64,000 bases of DNA from CAZKAP01 sp964552195. GTDB lineage: Bacteria; Bacteroidota; Bacteroidia; Flavobacteriales; Flavobacteriaceae. Location of the stretch: positions 124,001 through 188,000 of the forward strand of contig CAZKFM010000003.1 of the NCBI GenBank assembly GCA_964552195.1, in the 5' to 3' direction. Under the pieces are notes generated by a model that saw only the letters and a list, made by a program, of their open reading frames with translations, did not search any database and was not told the DNA's origin. Shown one piece after another: positions 25,811 to 34,048 of this stretch. Made by a program: the position numbers and the translations under genes. Numbering within the stretch: the first letter of the stretch is position 1; each line of letters begins with the position of its first letter.

Positions 25811-26149
25811 ATGGTAAGTCATTATGAAACTGTTTTCATTTTAAATCCCGTTCTGTCTGATACTCAGATAGAGGAAACAGTTAAGAAATTCGAGGACTTT
25901 CTTGTTAAGCGAGGCGCCAAAATGGTAGCCAAGGAGGATTGGGGCCTAAAGAAACTGGCCTACCCGATCCAGAACAAGAAAAGCGGTTTTTACCACCTCT
26001 TCGAATTCTCAGCTGAGGGTGAAGTAATTGATCCGTACGAGACGGAATTCCGACGGGACGAACGCGTGATGCGATTCTTGACGGTGAAACTCGACAAACA
26101 TGCCGTAGCATGGGCTGAAAAACGAAGGGCCAAACTTAAAACCGCTTAA
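25811..26149 (+). CDS. rpsF: 30S ribosomal protein S6
   Basis: 112 residues from ATG at 25811; the frame stays open further upstream but the promoter box at 25784-25791 and the conserved start MVSHYETVFILNP fix this start. S6 binds 16S rRNA together with S18 in the platform of the small subunit. Typical segments are KFEDFLVKRGAKMVAKEDWG, KKLAYPIQNKKSGFYHLFEF and RRDERVMRFLTVKL. First gene of the S6-S18-L9 operon. Confidence 0.98.
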   Translation: MVSHYETVFILNPVLSDTQIEETVKKFEDFLVKRGAKMVAKEDWGLKKLAYPIQNKKSGFYHLFEFSAEGEVIDPYETEFRRDERVMRFLTVKLDKHAVAWAEKRRAKLKTA

Positions 26150-26151
26150 TT

Positions 26152-26448
26152 ATGTCATCGATTGAACAACAGGCCAAGGGAAAAAAGGACGGTGAAATCC
26201 GTTACCTGACCCCTCTGAACATTGAAACTCAAAAGCAGAAGAAATACTGTCGGTTCCAAAAATCCGGCATAAAGTATATCGACTACAAGGATCCGGACTT
26301 CCTGATGAAGCTGGTTAACGAGCAGGGAAAAATCCTTCCCAGGAGGCTAACCGGTACTTCCCTGAAGTATCAGCGCAAAGTGGCACAGGCCATCAAGCGG
26401 GCCCGTCACCTGGCTTTAATGCCCTACGTAGGCGACATGTTAAAATAA
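26152..26448 (+). CDS. rpsR: 30S ribosomal protein S18
   Basis: 98 residues. The core KKYCRFQKSGIKYIDYKDPD and LPRRLTGTSLKYQRKVAQAI is diagnostic for S18, which pairs with S6 on the small subunit platform. The N-terminal extension with lysines is common in Bacteroidota. It starts two bases after the rpsF stop and precedes rplI by nine bases. The single Cys (KYCRF) is not a zinc site. Confidence 0.98.
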   Translation: MSSIEQQAKGKKDGEIRYLTPLNIETQKQKKYCRFQKSGIKYIDYKDPDFLMKLVNEQGKILPRRLTGTSLKYQRKVAQAIKRARHLALMPYVGDMLK

Positions 26449-26457
26449 AGACAGGCC

Positions 26458-26910
26458 ATGGAATTAATATTGAAGAAAGACGTACCGAATCTAGGATTCA
26501 AGGACGATGTCGTTACAGTGAAAAATGGTTATGGCCGAAATTACCTTATTCCTCAGGGCTTTGCTGTTTTGGCTACCCCCTCGGAGAAAAAGGTACTCGA
26601 AGAGACCCTGCGTCAGCGTGTTCACAAAGAAAAGCAGGTTATTGCTGAAGCTCAGGAAATCGCGGAGCGACTAAAGGAGCTCACCGTGAAGATACCCGCA
26701 AAAGTGGGTTCTGGGGATAAGCTTTTCGGGTCAGTTACCCATATTGATCTCGCCGAAGCCCTTCAGAAAGAAGGCGAGACCATCGATCGCAAGTTCATAA
26801 GCATACAGGGGGGATCCGTTAAAAGGACAGGCCCATACATGGCTAAAATCCGTCTCCACCGCGAGGTGGTGCTCACCCTCCCCTTCGAAGTTATAGCAGA
26901 AGCGAAGTAA
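26458..26910 (+). CDS. rplI: 50S ribosomal protein L9
   Basis: 150 residues. The N-terminal domain MELILKKDVPNLGFKDDVVT with GYGRNYLIPQGFAVLAT is the L9 signature; a long helix and the C-terminal domain (KLFGSVTHIDLAEAL ... KRTGPYMAKIRLHREV) follow. L9 binds domain V of 23S rRNA at the base of the L1 stalk. Third gene of the operon, followed by a hairpin terminator. Confidence 0.98.
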   Translation: MELILKKDVPNLGFKDDVVTVKNGYGRNYLIPQGFAVLATPSEKKVLEETLRQRVHKEKQVIAEAQEIAERLKELTVKIPAKVGSGDKLFGSVTHIDLAEALQKEGETIDRKFISIQGGSVKRTGPYMAKIRLHREVVLTLPFEVIAEAK

Positions 26911-26932
26911 ACGAGTTGGTAACCGTTAAAAT

Positions 26933-26962
26933 GAAAGGGAGGTCCCAGCGGGCTTCCCTTTC
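26933..26962 (+). terminator. Terminator after rplI
   Basis: GAAAGGGAG and CTTCCCTTTC form a hairpin with one bulge, around a GGTCCCAGCGGG loop region, followed by TTGTTTAG. The next gene starts 10 bases downstream, so it may be only partly terminating. Confidence 0.6.
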
Positions 26963-26971
26963 TTGTTTAGT

Positions 26972-27445
26972 ATGAAATATCAGCGTCTGACCCGGGAGCA
27001 GCTGGAGGAAATGGAAGAGGAATTCGTCAATTTCCTCGCCACCCAGTCCATCACAGCCGAGGAATGGCAAAGGATCAAGCAGGACAGGCCCGAGGTGGCC
27101 GAACAGGAAATCGACGTATTCAGTGACTTGATTTGGGAAGGCATACTGGGGCGGGTGCGCTATTTGGAGAATATTGGCCCCAACCATATGCACCTCTTCC
27201 ACCTGGACGAAAAGGAAATGAAGCTCATTGCGACCCGGATACATGCACCGGCCATTGACATTACAACTCAGGAGGGTTTTACCTGGTTCAAAAGCAACTA
27301 CCTATCTGAACAGGTGGAATACATGACTGCAGTTAAACCCTACTCGGAGGATCCTTCACGGGATAAGTTTCGGCTGATCCAACAGGGAGCCGTGATTACC
27401 CGAGGGGAGCTCTTTCAATGGTTTGAAGAGATCATAGAAATTTAG
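26972..27445 (+). CDS. DUF6495 family protein (conserved hypothetical)
   Basis: 157 residues from ATG at 26972; a TTG three codons upstream lies at the edge of the terminator hairpin and is less likely. The sequence KYQRLTREQLEEMEEEFVNF, ITAEEWQRIKQDRP and HLFHLDEKEMKLIATRIHAP matches what I recall as DUF6495, a soluble family conserved in flavobacteria near rplI and hisS. No signal peptide, membrane helix or catalytic motif is visible. hisS follows after 7 bases. Function is unknown. Confidence 0.8.
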   Translation: MKYQRLTREQLEEMEEEFVNFLATQSITAEEWQRIKQDRPEVAEQEIDVFSDLIWEGILGRVRYLENIGPNHMHLFHLDEKEMKLIATRIHAPAIDITTQEGFTWFKSNYLSEQVEYMTAVKPYSEDPSRDKFRLIQQGAVITRGELFQWFEEIIEI

Positions 27446-27452
27446 AAAGCTT

Positions 27453-28844
27453 ATGAAACCCAGCCTTCCCAAGGGAACCCGCGACTTTAGTGCCCAGCAG
27501 CTGGCACAGCGGTATTTTATAACCCGGGTACTCCGCAGGCACTTCGAGCGCTTCGGATACCGGCCCATAGAGACCCCAAGCCTGGAAAACCTGAATACCC
27601 TGACAGGGAAGTACGGAGACGAGGGAGACCGCCTCATTTTTAAGATCCTGAACTCCGGAGACTTCCTGAAGAAGATTACGCCGGAACAGTTCGCCAATCC
27701 CGACCTGACGGAATGGATCCCGAGGATCAGTGAGAAGGCCCTGCGCTACGATCTGACTGTGCCCTTTGCCCGATACGTTGTTATGAATAGGGGGGATATT
27801 GAAATGCCATTCCGACGCTATCAGATTCAGAATGTATGGAGGGCAGATCGTCCGCAGAAAGGAAGGTTCAGGGAATTCATGCAATGCGACGCCGATGTAG
27901 TGGGCTCTGATTCCCTGCTGCTGGAAGTAGAACTGGTACTGTTGTACGATCGGGTCTTCGAAGAGCTCGGCCTGAGCGGATGTACCATTAAGGTGAATCA
28001 CCGCAAGGTTCTTTTGGGGCTGGCCTCTGCAGTGGGCGTACAAAACGAACAGTTGGTACCCTTTACCGTCGCTCTCGACAAACTGGATAAGGTGGGAGCC
28101 GAAGAGGTGGTCGGGGAATGGCGGGTTCAGGGAATATCCGAAGGCGCCATACGGCAATTGCAACCCTTACTGCAAGCCGCTGGAAGAGGAGAATCCATGT
28201 TGGAACAGGTGCGCCCCCTGTTACAGGGAGCAGATAATGGAAAGCAGGGTCTCGAAGAACTGGACTGGGTGCTCGGGGCCCTCCAGAAGTCCGAGCTTCG
28301 TGCGTGTCAGGTCGAATTCGACCTCACCCTGGCCCGGGGCCTGAATTACTACACCGGATGTATATTCGAGGTAGTCGCCCCGGATTCGGTACGTATGGGA
28401 TCCATAGGTGGAGGCGGACGTTACGATGATCTGACGGGAATATTTGGCATGCCCGGACTTAGCGGGGTCGGCATTTCCTTTGGGCTTGATCGGATACAAC
28501 TGGTCATGGACGAATTGGGATTATTCCCGGACAACATAGACACGTCACCCGACGTACTGTTGGCCTGTCTGCAACCCGAGGATCTGCTTGCCAATCTCAG
28601 GCTTTCTCTTAAGCTGAGGGATTGCGGAGTTAAAGCAGAGTGTTTTCCCGATTCCACGAAACTTCAGAAGCAATTCAAGTACGCGGAACGCAAGGGCATC
28701 CCATTTCTGCTCCTGAGCGGGGAGGAAGAGAGGGCCCGGAACAGCTTCCAGCTAAAGAATCTGGCCAGTGGTGAACAAAGGGAGTTTTCCAGTAAAGATG
28801 AGGGACTTGTGGACGCCCTGAAATTCATGGGAAAACTTTCCTGA
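27453..28844 (+). CDS. hisS: Histidine--tRNA ligase
   Basis: 463 residues, class II synthetase. Motifs include KPSLPKGTRDFSAQQLAQR, RYDLTVPFARYVVMN, the motif 2 region FRRYQIQNVWRADRPQKGRF followed by REFMQCDADVVG, the histidine-binding LARGLNYYTG and the motif 3 segment SGVGISFGLDRI. An anticodon-binding domain closes the protein (about 370-463). It charges tRNA-His. The 3' end overlaps the convergent Nudix gene by 20 bases. Confidence 0.97.
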   Translation: MKPSLPKGTRDFSAQQLAQRYFITRVLRRHFERFGYRPIETPSLENLNTLTGKYGDEGDRLIFKILNSGDFLKKITPEQFANPDLTEWIPRISEKALRYDLTVPFARYVVMNRGDIEMPFRRYQIQNVWRADRPQKGRFREFMQCDADVVGSDSLLLEVELVLLYDRVFEELGLSGCTIKVNHRKVLLGLASAVGVQNEQLVPFTVALDKLDKVGAEEVVGEWRVQGISEGAIRQLQPLLQAAGRGESMLEQVRPLLQGADNGKQGLEELDWVLGALQKSELRACQVEFDLTLARGLNYYTGCIFEVVAPDSVRMGSIGGGGRYDDLTGIFGMPGLSGVGISFGLDRIQLVMDELGLFPDNIDTSPDVLLACLQPEDLLANLRLSLKLRDCGVKAECFPDSTKLQKQFKYAERKGIPFLLLSGEEERARNSFQLKNLASGEQREFSSKDEGLVDALKFMGKLS

Positions 28845-29364
28845 TGCACGCGGCAACGGCTTTCAGGTAATCGGGGGCATGAGGAACGAAACCGCTAACT
28901 GCACCCAGATCGAAAAAAGAGTAAGGAAAGGTGCTTAATTCCGAGACTTCTTCCGGGTCCGGCGTGATATGCTCCCATTCTACTGTTTGGGTATATAGAT
29001 AGGCACGCTGATGCTCCCGGTCAATGATGCGGGAATCACTGTGAAAAACTTCTGCCGGAAAGGTGCCTATGAATCGCAAGTCTTTGCCGTCTATTTTTAG
29101 CCTCAGTTCTTCCCTGATTTCTCTGACTGCCGCGTCCAAAGGGTCTTCCCAGCCATTGATGTGCCCCGCAACACTCACATCCCATAGTCCCGGGTAGACT
29201 TGTTTTTTGGGGCTCCTTTTCTGGAAAAGGATTTTATTCCTCCCGGCCAGCATCCAGACATGCACGGTACCGTGCCACCAGCCGAATTTGTGGGCCTCGG
29301 ATTTCAGAGCGCAAATTCCGGAGGGTACACCCTTGGGTTTGTACAGGGGCACCAGCTCGTCCAT
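28825..29364 (-). CDS. Nudix hydrolase (IDI-like)
   Basis: 179 residues. The Nudix box GX5EX7REUXEE is present as GHINGWEDPLDAAVREIREE (about 80-99), with a metal site formed by the REIREE glutamates. The N-terminal WWHGTVHVWMLAGRNKILFQ and QKRSPKKQVYPGLWDVS resemble isopentenyl-diphosphate isomerase-like Nudix proteins, many of which hydrolyse other diphosphates. Substrate is not predictable. It starts 11 bases downstream of the M42 peptidase gene on the same strand, so the two are likely cotranscribed. Confidence 0.92.
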   Translation of the reverse strand: MDELVPLYKPKGVPSGICALKSEAHKFGWWHGTVHVWMLAGRNKILFQKRSPKKQVYPGLWDVSVAGHINGWEDPLDAAVREIREELRLKIDGKDLRFIGTFPAEVFHSDSRIIDREHQRAYLYTQTVEWEHITPDPEEVSELSTFPYSFFDLGAVSGFVPHAPDYLKAVAACIRKVFP

Positions 29365-29375
29365 GCCATTGCTCG

Positions 29376-30467
29376 TTAATCTTCGAAATAGGAGAAGGTG
29401 GCCCCTGCCTTAATCGAACGAACGGACTCATAGATAAGGCGGATGACATTGGCGACGTCCTCTTTGTGTACCATTTCCACCGTAGTATGCATGTAGCGGA
29501 GTGGCAGCGATATCAGCGCCGATGCGACACCCCCATTGCTGTAAGCGAAGGCATCCGTATCGGTTCCGGTGAAGCGTGAGGAAGCCAGGCGCTGGAAGGG
29601 TATTTGATTCTTCTCTGCGGTAGTGATCAGGTGGTCCCTCAATTTATGCTGAATGGCCGGGGCATAAGAAATAACCGGGCCTTTTCCGCTGTGAATTTCC
29701 CCTTCTTTCTTTTGCTCGATCATCGGAGTGGTCGTATCATGACAGACGTCGGTCACTATGGCGACATTGGGCCGTATGCGTTCCGTAATCATCTCAGCTC
29801 CCCGCAGACCGATTTCTTCCTGTACCGAATTGGTTACATAGAGTCCGAAGGGCAGGTCGATTTCGTTTTCCTTGAGCAGCCGAGCTACCTGGGCAATCAT
29901 AAACCCGCCTGCACGGTTATCCAGGGCACGGCAAACAAATTTATCGGAATTCAACACGGAGAATTCGTCCGGATAGGTGATCACACAGCCCACATGTATT
30001 CCTAAGTCCAGGACTTCCTGCTTATCCTTGGCCCCCACATCGATAAAAATATTGTCGACCTTGGGGGGTTCTTCTTTTCCGTCTTTTCGGGTGTGTATGG
30101 CCGGCCATCCAAAGACTCCGCGCACTATACCCTTTGATGAATGTATATTGACCCATTTGGAGGGGGCAATCTGATGATCGCTGCCACCATTTTGCACCAC
30201 GTAGATCAGTCCGTTGTCGGTAATGTAATTGACGTACCAGGAAATCTCATCGCTGTGCGCCTCAATCACCACTTTATATGAAGCTTCCGGATTGATTACC
30301 GCCACGGCAGTTCCGTAAGTATCCGTTACAAACGTATCCGCGTAGGGACGGAGGTAGTCCATCCAGATTTTCTGTCCTTCCCACTCGTAGCCGGTAGGAG
30401 AGGGGTTATTCAGGTATTTTTCTAAAAATTCAAGGGAGGAATCGGTGTAAATCTGCTCTTGGCTCAT
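29376..30467 (-). CDS. M42 family zinc aminopeptidase
   Basis: 363 residues. Metal ligands of the M42/M20-like fold are visible: VVIEAHSDEIS (His), CRALDNRAGGFMIA (bridging Asp), VQEEIGLRGAE (general base and ligand Glu) and VTDVCHD (Asp), with a late His in YMHTTVEMVH. M42 enzymes are cytoplasmic, often tetrahedral aminopeptidases; some are annotated as endoglucanase M. No signal peptide is seen. It is the first gene of a two-gene minus-strand unit with the Nudix hydrolase. Confidence 0.94.
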   Translation of the reverse strand: MSQEQIYTDSSLEFLEKYLNNPSPTGYEWEGQKIWMDYLRPYADTFVTDTYGTAVAVINPEASYKVVIEAHSDEISWYVNYITDNGLIYVVQNGGSDHQIAPSKWVNIHSSKGIVRGVFGWPAIHTRKDGKEEPPKVDNIFIDVGAKDKQEVLDLGIHVGCVITYPDEFSVLNSDKFVCRALDNRAGGFMIAQVARLLKENEIDLPFGLYVTNSVQEEIGLRGAEMITERIRPNVAIVTDVCHDTTTPMIEQKKEGEIHSGKGPVISYAPAIQHKLRDHLITTAEKNQIPFQRLASSRFTGTDTDAFAYSNGGVASALISLPLRYMHTTVEMVHKEDVANVIRLIYESVRSIKAGATFSYFED

Positions 30468-30544
30468 GTAAACGTATATCGTGTTGAAGCCCTAAAATTA
30501 AGAATATTCACCTGGATTTAACAATGAGCCCCTGGTAGATTCGA

Positions 30545-30552
30545 TAACTTTG
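30545..30552 (+). promoter_or_regulatory. -7 promoter box (TAACTTTG) of the DUF4294 gene
   Basis: TAACTTTG fits TAnnTTTG. It ends just before a possible GTG start at 30554, which would fall at or before the transcription start, so the ATG at 30578 is preferred. Confidence 0.55.
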
Positions 30553-30577
30553 AGTGTCATCAATAGGGCAATTCTGC

Positions 30578-31273
30578 ATGAAAAAGCACATTGCGGTTTT
30601 CCTGTTCTTCTTAATCCCGGTTTTGGGCCTTAGTGCCCAGGAAGAACGCCCGGCAGACAGTCTTCAGCCGTATATAATCCTGATGCCGGGAGACAGCGTC
30701 TTCCAGCGAACCATTCCGCTTAAGGAGGTATACCTGTTCGGCCGGATCAAATTCTCGAATCGGGACGAACGCATACGTTATTACATCCTGAGACGAAAGA
30801 CCTTAAAGGTGTATCCATATGCGAAACTGGCGGCCGAACGTCTGGTTGAACTGAAGGACAGCTTGTCGCACATAAAACACAATCGGCATCAGAGGCGATA
30901 TACCCGGAAGGTTCAGAAATACATAGAGGGAGAATTCTCTGAAGAACTGAAGAAACTGACCCGGACAGAGGGCCAGATTCTGGTCAAACTCATACACCGA
31001 CAAACCGGAGAAACCTCTTACGAACTGGTCCGGGAACTCCGGAGCGGATGGAGGGCATTCTGGTACCAGACCACGGCCAAGGCTTTCAAGATTGATTTAA
31101 AGACGGAATTTAATCCGGAATTTGTTCATGAGGACTACCTGATCGAGGATATACTACAACGCGCATTTGCCTATGGACAGTTGGAACCACAAGAAACCGC
31201 GCTGAATTACGACTATGCCAACCTCACCAACAAGTGGAAGAATACGGAGGGACCGGTCGAAGAAGAAGAGTAA
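30578..31273 (+). CDS. DUF4294 domain-containing secreted protein
   Basis: 231 residues from ATG at 30578. A signal peptide ends near LSAQ (about 19). The mature part (TIPLKEVYLFGRIKFSNRDE, YYILRRKTLKVYPYAKLAAE, LTRTEGQILVKLIHRQTGET and WRAFWYQTTAKAFKIDLKTE) matches DUF4294, an uncharacterised periplasmic family of Bacteroidota. The end is acidic. The promoter box at 30545-30552 decides the start. It lies divergent from the M42 peptidase gene and converges on a DUF6095 gene with a one-base gap. Confidence 0.88.
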   Translation: MKKHIAVFLFFLIPVLGLSAQEERPADSLQPYIILMPGDSVFQRTIPLKEVYLFGRIKFSNRDERIRYYILRRKTLKVYPYAKLAAERLVELKDSLSHIKHNRHQRRYTRKVQKYIEGEFSEELKKLTRTEGQILVKLIHRQTGETSYELVRELRSGWRAFWYQTTAKAFKIDLKTEFNPEFVHEDYLIEDILQRAFAYGQLEPQETALNYDYANLTNKWKNTEGPVEEEE

Positions 31274-31274
31274 A

Positions 31275-31493
31275 TCAGCGATCTCCGAGCAGTGCCCTGG
31301 TCAGCATGCGAATTCCTGTAAATCCTGAGTAAATTGCTCCCGCTCCCAACACGATTCCCAGGCCGAGAACCCAGAAATACAGCGGATGTCCTTCATTCTT
31401 AAATGCCGAGGCAATGATAAGTGGGGCACTGAGCATGAGCAACAGGGTGAGCAACAGCCTTTTTACTCCCCTCCTTAGTTTTTCCTTATCCAT
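31275..31493 (-). CDS. DUF6095 family small membrane protein
   Basis: 72 residues from ATG at 31493 (a GTG at 31520 would add nine residues). Two membrane helices are clear (about 10-30, LLLTLLLMLSAPLIIASAF, and about 39-60, YFWVLGLGIVLGAGAIYSGF), and the end GIRMLTRALLGD is typical of DUF6095, small two-helix proteins of flavobacteria. Function is unknown. It lies downstream of rplS on the same strand. Confidence 0.8.
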   Translation of the reverse strand: MDKEKLRRGVKRLLLTLLLMLSAPLIIASAFKNEGHPLYFWVLGLGIVLGAGAIYSGFTGIRMLTRALLGDR

Positions 31494-31674
31494 GCGTTGA
31501 AGGTAATGGAACGCATCCACAACTCAAAGGATTAGGATGGTCCTACTCATTACGTGGCATCCTCTTCGGACGAATGGGTATTATCCCGAGGCCCTAATGG
31601 AAAAAGGTTAGGGAACTTTCAGGTATTCATAATAACTAGAGGATATGCTCTGAAGTACGAAAAAGGCAGTGATT

Positions 31675-32025
31675 CTATTTACGAACCTCCTTGATTCGCG
31701 CCTTTTTACCGGTGAGACCCCTGAAATAGAAGATACGTGATCGACGCACTTTACCTCGTTTGTTAACTTCGATCTTCTGCAGGGCAGGCATGTTAATTGG
31801 AAATATACGCTCCACACCTACAGTGCCCGACATTTTTCGGATGGTAAACGTCTCTGTAGAACCTGAACCGCGCTTCTGGATAACCACTCCTTTAAAGAAC
31901 TGAGTTCTCGTCTTTTCTCCTTCCTTGATCTCGTAGTACACCGTGATGGTGTCACCGGCATTAAATTCCGGAAAGTCCTTTTTTTCTACCAGCTCGTTCT
32001 CTACAAAATTGATCAGGGAATCCAT
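31675..32025 (-). CDS. rplS: 50S ribosomal protein L19
   Basis: 116 residues. FNAGDTITVYYEIKEGEKTR, FKGVVIQKRGSGSTETFTIR and the L19 signature KIEVNKRGKVRRSRIFYFRG are all present. L19 sits at the 30S-50S interface. A -7 box TAATTTTG lies at 32075-32082. trmD lies upstream on the same strand but with a separate promoter before rplS. Confidence 0.98.
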   Translation of the reverse strand: MDSLINFVENELVEKKDFPEFNAGDTITVYYEIKEGEKTRTQFFKGVVIQKRGSGSTETFTIRKMSGTVGVERIFPINMPALQKIEVNKRGKVRRSRIFYFRGLTGKKARIKEVRK

Positions 32026-32074
32026 GACGTCTTGTGTTAAGGCAATTAAATTTACGTGAGCCCGAAAGCGATCG

Positions 32075-32082
32075 CAAAATTA
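32075..32082 (-). promoter_or_regulatory. -7 promoter box (TAATTTTG) of rplS
   Basis: TAATTTTG on the minus strand matches TAnnTTTG, 49 bases before the rplS ATG. A TTG lies about 21 bases upstream on that strand. Confidence 0.6.
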
Positions 32083-32124
32083 AAACTTTCCGTTCGAATA
32101 ACACAATAATTGTTTGGGAAAGAT

Positions 32125-32799
32125 TTATTCCAGTAGATCGGGCCTCAGCCGGCGTGTCAGTTCCAGTGATTTTTCCTCCCTCCACTCCTCTATGGCCGGG
32201 GTGTTTCCGCTAAGGAGTATTTCGGGTACGGGCCAATCCTTAAAGACCGCTGGACGCGTATACACCGGGGGGGCGAGCAGCGAATCCTGAAAGCTATCGG
32301 TTAGCGCAGAACACTCATCTCCCAGTACACCGGGCAATAGCCTGACGATGCTGTCCGTAATCAGGGCGGCGGCCAATTCTCCGCCAGATATTACGAAATC
32401 TCCCAGAGAGTATTCCCTGGTGATCAGGTGATCCCGTACTCGTTGGTCCACACCTTTGTAATGACCGCAGAGTATCATGAGATTTTTGCTTAGTGAAAGT
32501 CTGTTGGCGTCCTTTTGCTGATAGGGCATGCCATCCGGGGCCGTGTAGATGATCTCGTCGTATTCCCGTTCAGATTTGAGCTTTTCTATGCAGCGAAAGA
32601 CGGGTTCTATCATCAGCACCATGCCGGCCCCTCCGCCGAACGGATAGTCGTCGATCTGACGATAATTTCCCTGGGCATAGTCCCTGAGGTTGTGCATATG
32701 TATGCTGACCAGCCCTTTGTCTATACCTCTGCGCACTATGGATGCACCAAAAGGACCGTCCAGCAGCTCGGGTACCGCAGAAATGATATCTATCCTCAC
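32125..32799 (-). CDS. trmD: tRNA (guanosine(37)-N1)-methyltransferase
   Basis: 224 residues with a GTG start at 32799. TrmD methylates G37 next to the anticodon and prevents +1 frameshifting. Knot motifs are present: YPFGGGAGMVLMIEPVFRCI, LILCGHYKGVDQRV-like (here LMILCGHYKGVDQRVRDHL), EYSLGDFVISGGELAAALI and IVRLLPGVLGD. The GTG overlaps the stop of the upstream GNAT gene (GTGA), implying coupled translation. rplS follows, as in many bacteria. Confidence 0.97.
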   Translation of the reverse strand: MRIDIISAVPELLDGPFGASIVRRGIDKGLVSIHMHNLRDYAQGNYRQIDDYPFGGGAGMVLMIEPVFRCIEKLKSEREYDEIIYTAPDGMPYQQKDANRLSLSKNLMILCGHYKGVDQRVRDHLITREYSLGDFVISGGELAAALITDSIVRLLPGVLGDECSALTDSFQDSLLAPPVYTRPAVFKDWPVPEILLSGNTPAIEEWREEKSLELTRRLRPDLLE

Positions 32800-33245
32800 G
32801 ACTCAGTACTTGACCAAAAGTAGTAAACCGTTCTGGCTTGCTCTGTCCAACCCATCTTTTCATAAAGCCTCCGGGCAGGATTGTCGCTTGCGGTCTCTAT
32901 AAGTAAGCCTTTGCTGCCCTCAAACATACAGTGCGTCTGCACTTCCTTAAGCAAGGTAGTAGCAACGCCCTTATTCCGATGGGACTCCTCAACAAAGAGG
33001 TCGTTAAGGATATGGAGGGGTTCGGTGGTTACGGAAGAAAAACTGGGGTACAACTGGACAAAGCCAACAGGCTTTCCATAGGCCGTAGCAACAAAAATGA
33101 CGGAATCTCCATTTTTTAGGCGATCCTTTATGAATGCCTTTGATTTTTTGTGGTCGGAAGGCTGACCGTAAAATACCCTGTACTGGTCAAAAAGCCTGCT
33201 GAGATCCTTAAGATGGTCCAGAGTAGCCCTGTGAATACCTATCAT
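32796..33245 (-). CDS. GNAT family N-acetyltransferase
   Basis: 149 residues. The acetyl-CoA-binding loop HRNKGVATTLLKEV (about 93-106) follows the beta strand LHILNDLFVEE, and the end NPARRLYEKMGWTE is the usual GNAT motif B. Substrate is unknown. It overlaps trmD by four bases and lies eight bases downstream of the coiled-coil membrane protein gene, so all three are probably one unit. Confidence 0.92.
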   Translation of the reverse strand: MIGIHRATLDHLKDLSRLFDQYRVFYGQPSDHKKSKAFIKDRLKNGDSVIFVATAYGKPVGFVQLYPSFSSVTTEPLHILNDLFVEESHRNKGVATTLLKEVQTHCMFEGSKGLLIETASDNPARRLYEKMGWTEQARTVYYFWSSTES

Positions 33246-33253
33246 TCCATTCC

Positions 33254-33859
33254 CTAAGTGGTCTGGCGCTTCTTGTTTCGTTCATCGAGAAGCTCCCTGC
33301 TCAATTTCTGTTCCCGTTCCAGCGCCCAGCGACGGTGTTGTTCAAATTCATGCTCCATTTCCGCTATGGCGGATCGGGCCTGCTGGGTCACGTAGTTACT
33401 GTGTCTGAATTTATAAATAAAGAAGACAAGTCCGCCCAACAGGCAAAAAATTATGCTGCCGTTCAGGGCCCGATACCCTGTTTTGCTCATAGGGATACCC
33501 AGGAACTGAATCTGCTCTTTAGTCGCTTCCAGTTGAGCGAGTTCTTCTTTCATGGTATTGTACCGTGCCTCGGCATTCTTCAGGGCGTTCTCCTTTTCCT
33601 CGAGACGGATGAGGAGAGTTGCCTTTTCACTTTTCAGGGTGCTTAGGCTATCGAATACCTCGTTACGGAAACCGATAAGTCGGTCCAGGCGAATGTCTTC
33701 GTGTCGCATACCATCGTCCTTGTTCCGGTAATCCCAAGATTTGTCCAACATGGTCTGGAACTTCTCCTCCAGGGTGGTCGGAGTCGATTCGGTTTTCTGC
33801 GACCTCGCTATTTGCAGCCCCAGAATACATATGCATACCGAAATATATATAGATTTCAT
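33254..33859 (-). CDS. Signal peptide, coiled coil and membrane helix protein upstream of trmD
   Basis: 201 residues. It has an N-terminal signal or anchor segment (about 1-20), a coiled coil (about 70-115, LSTLKSEKATLLIRLEEKEN), one membrane helix (about 133-151, GSIIFCLLGGLVFFIYKF) and a charged helical tail. The conserved-looking LGIPMSKTGYRALNG precedes the helix. Homologues next to trmD are often mislabelled tRNA (guanine-N1)-methyltransferase; no methyltransferase motif is present. Function is unknown; an envelope role fits the topology. Confidence 0.78.
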   Translation of the reverse strand: MKSIYISVCICILGLQIARSQKTESTPTTLEEKFQTMLDKSWDYRNKDDGMRHEDIRLDRLIGFRNEVFDSLSTLKSEKATLLIRLEEKENALKNAEARYNTMKEELAQLEATKEQIQFLGIPMSKTGYRALNGSIIFCLLGGLVFFIYKFRHSNYVTQQARSAIAEMEHEFEQHRRWALEREQKLSRELLDERNKKRQTT

Positions 33860-33941
33860 AATTTACTCGATTACTGAAACGAAATTAGGCATTATTTGCA
33901 TAAATGAAGTTTTGAAGCTCAATCACTGTACGACATAGAAA

Positions 33942-33965
33942 GGCCTCCGTTGGCAAACGGAGGCC
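33942..33965 (-). terminator. Hairpin terminator downstream of htrA
   Basis: A perfect 10-bp stem, GGCCTCCGTT / AACGGAGGCC, around a four-base loop is followed on the minus strand by TTTCT. It lies 83 bases past the htrA stop. The T run is short, so efficiency is uncertain. Confidence 0.65.
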
Positions 33966-34048
33966 CCAAACCGTAATTTATTACCTGTAACGCAGAAAAT
34001 GTCAGAATATTCTTGATCCGGCATCGTTTTCGACTAACCGGCAATTCT

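Noticed and set aside
31521..31674. Possible tRNA or small RNA between the DUF6095 gene and rplS
   Set aside because: No cloverleaf arms or T-loop GTTCRA-type sequence could be recognised; probably the 3' untranslated end of rplS.
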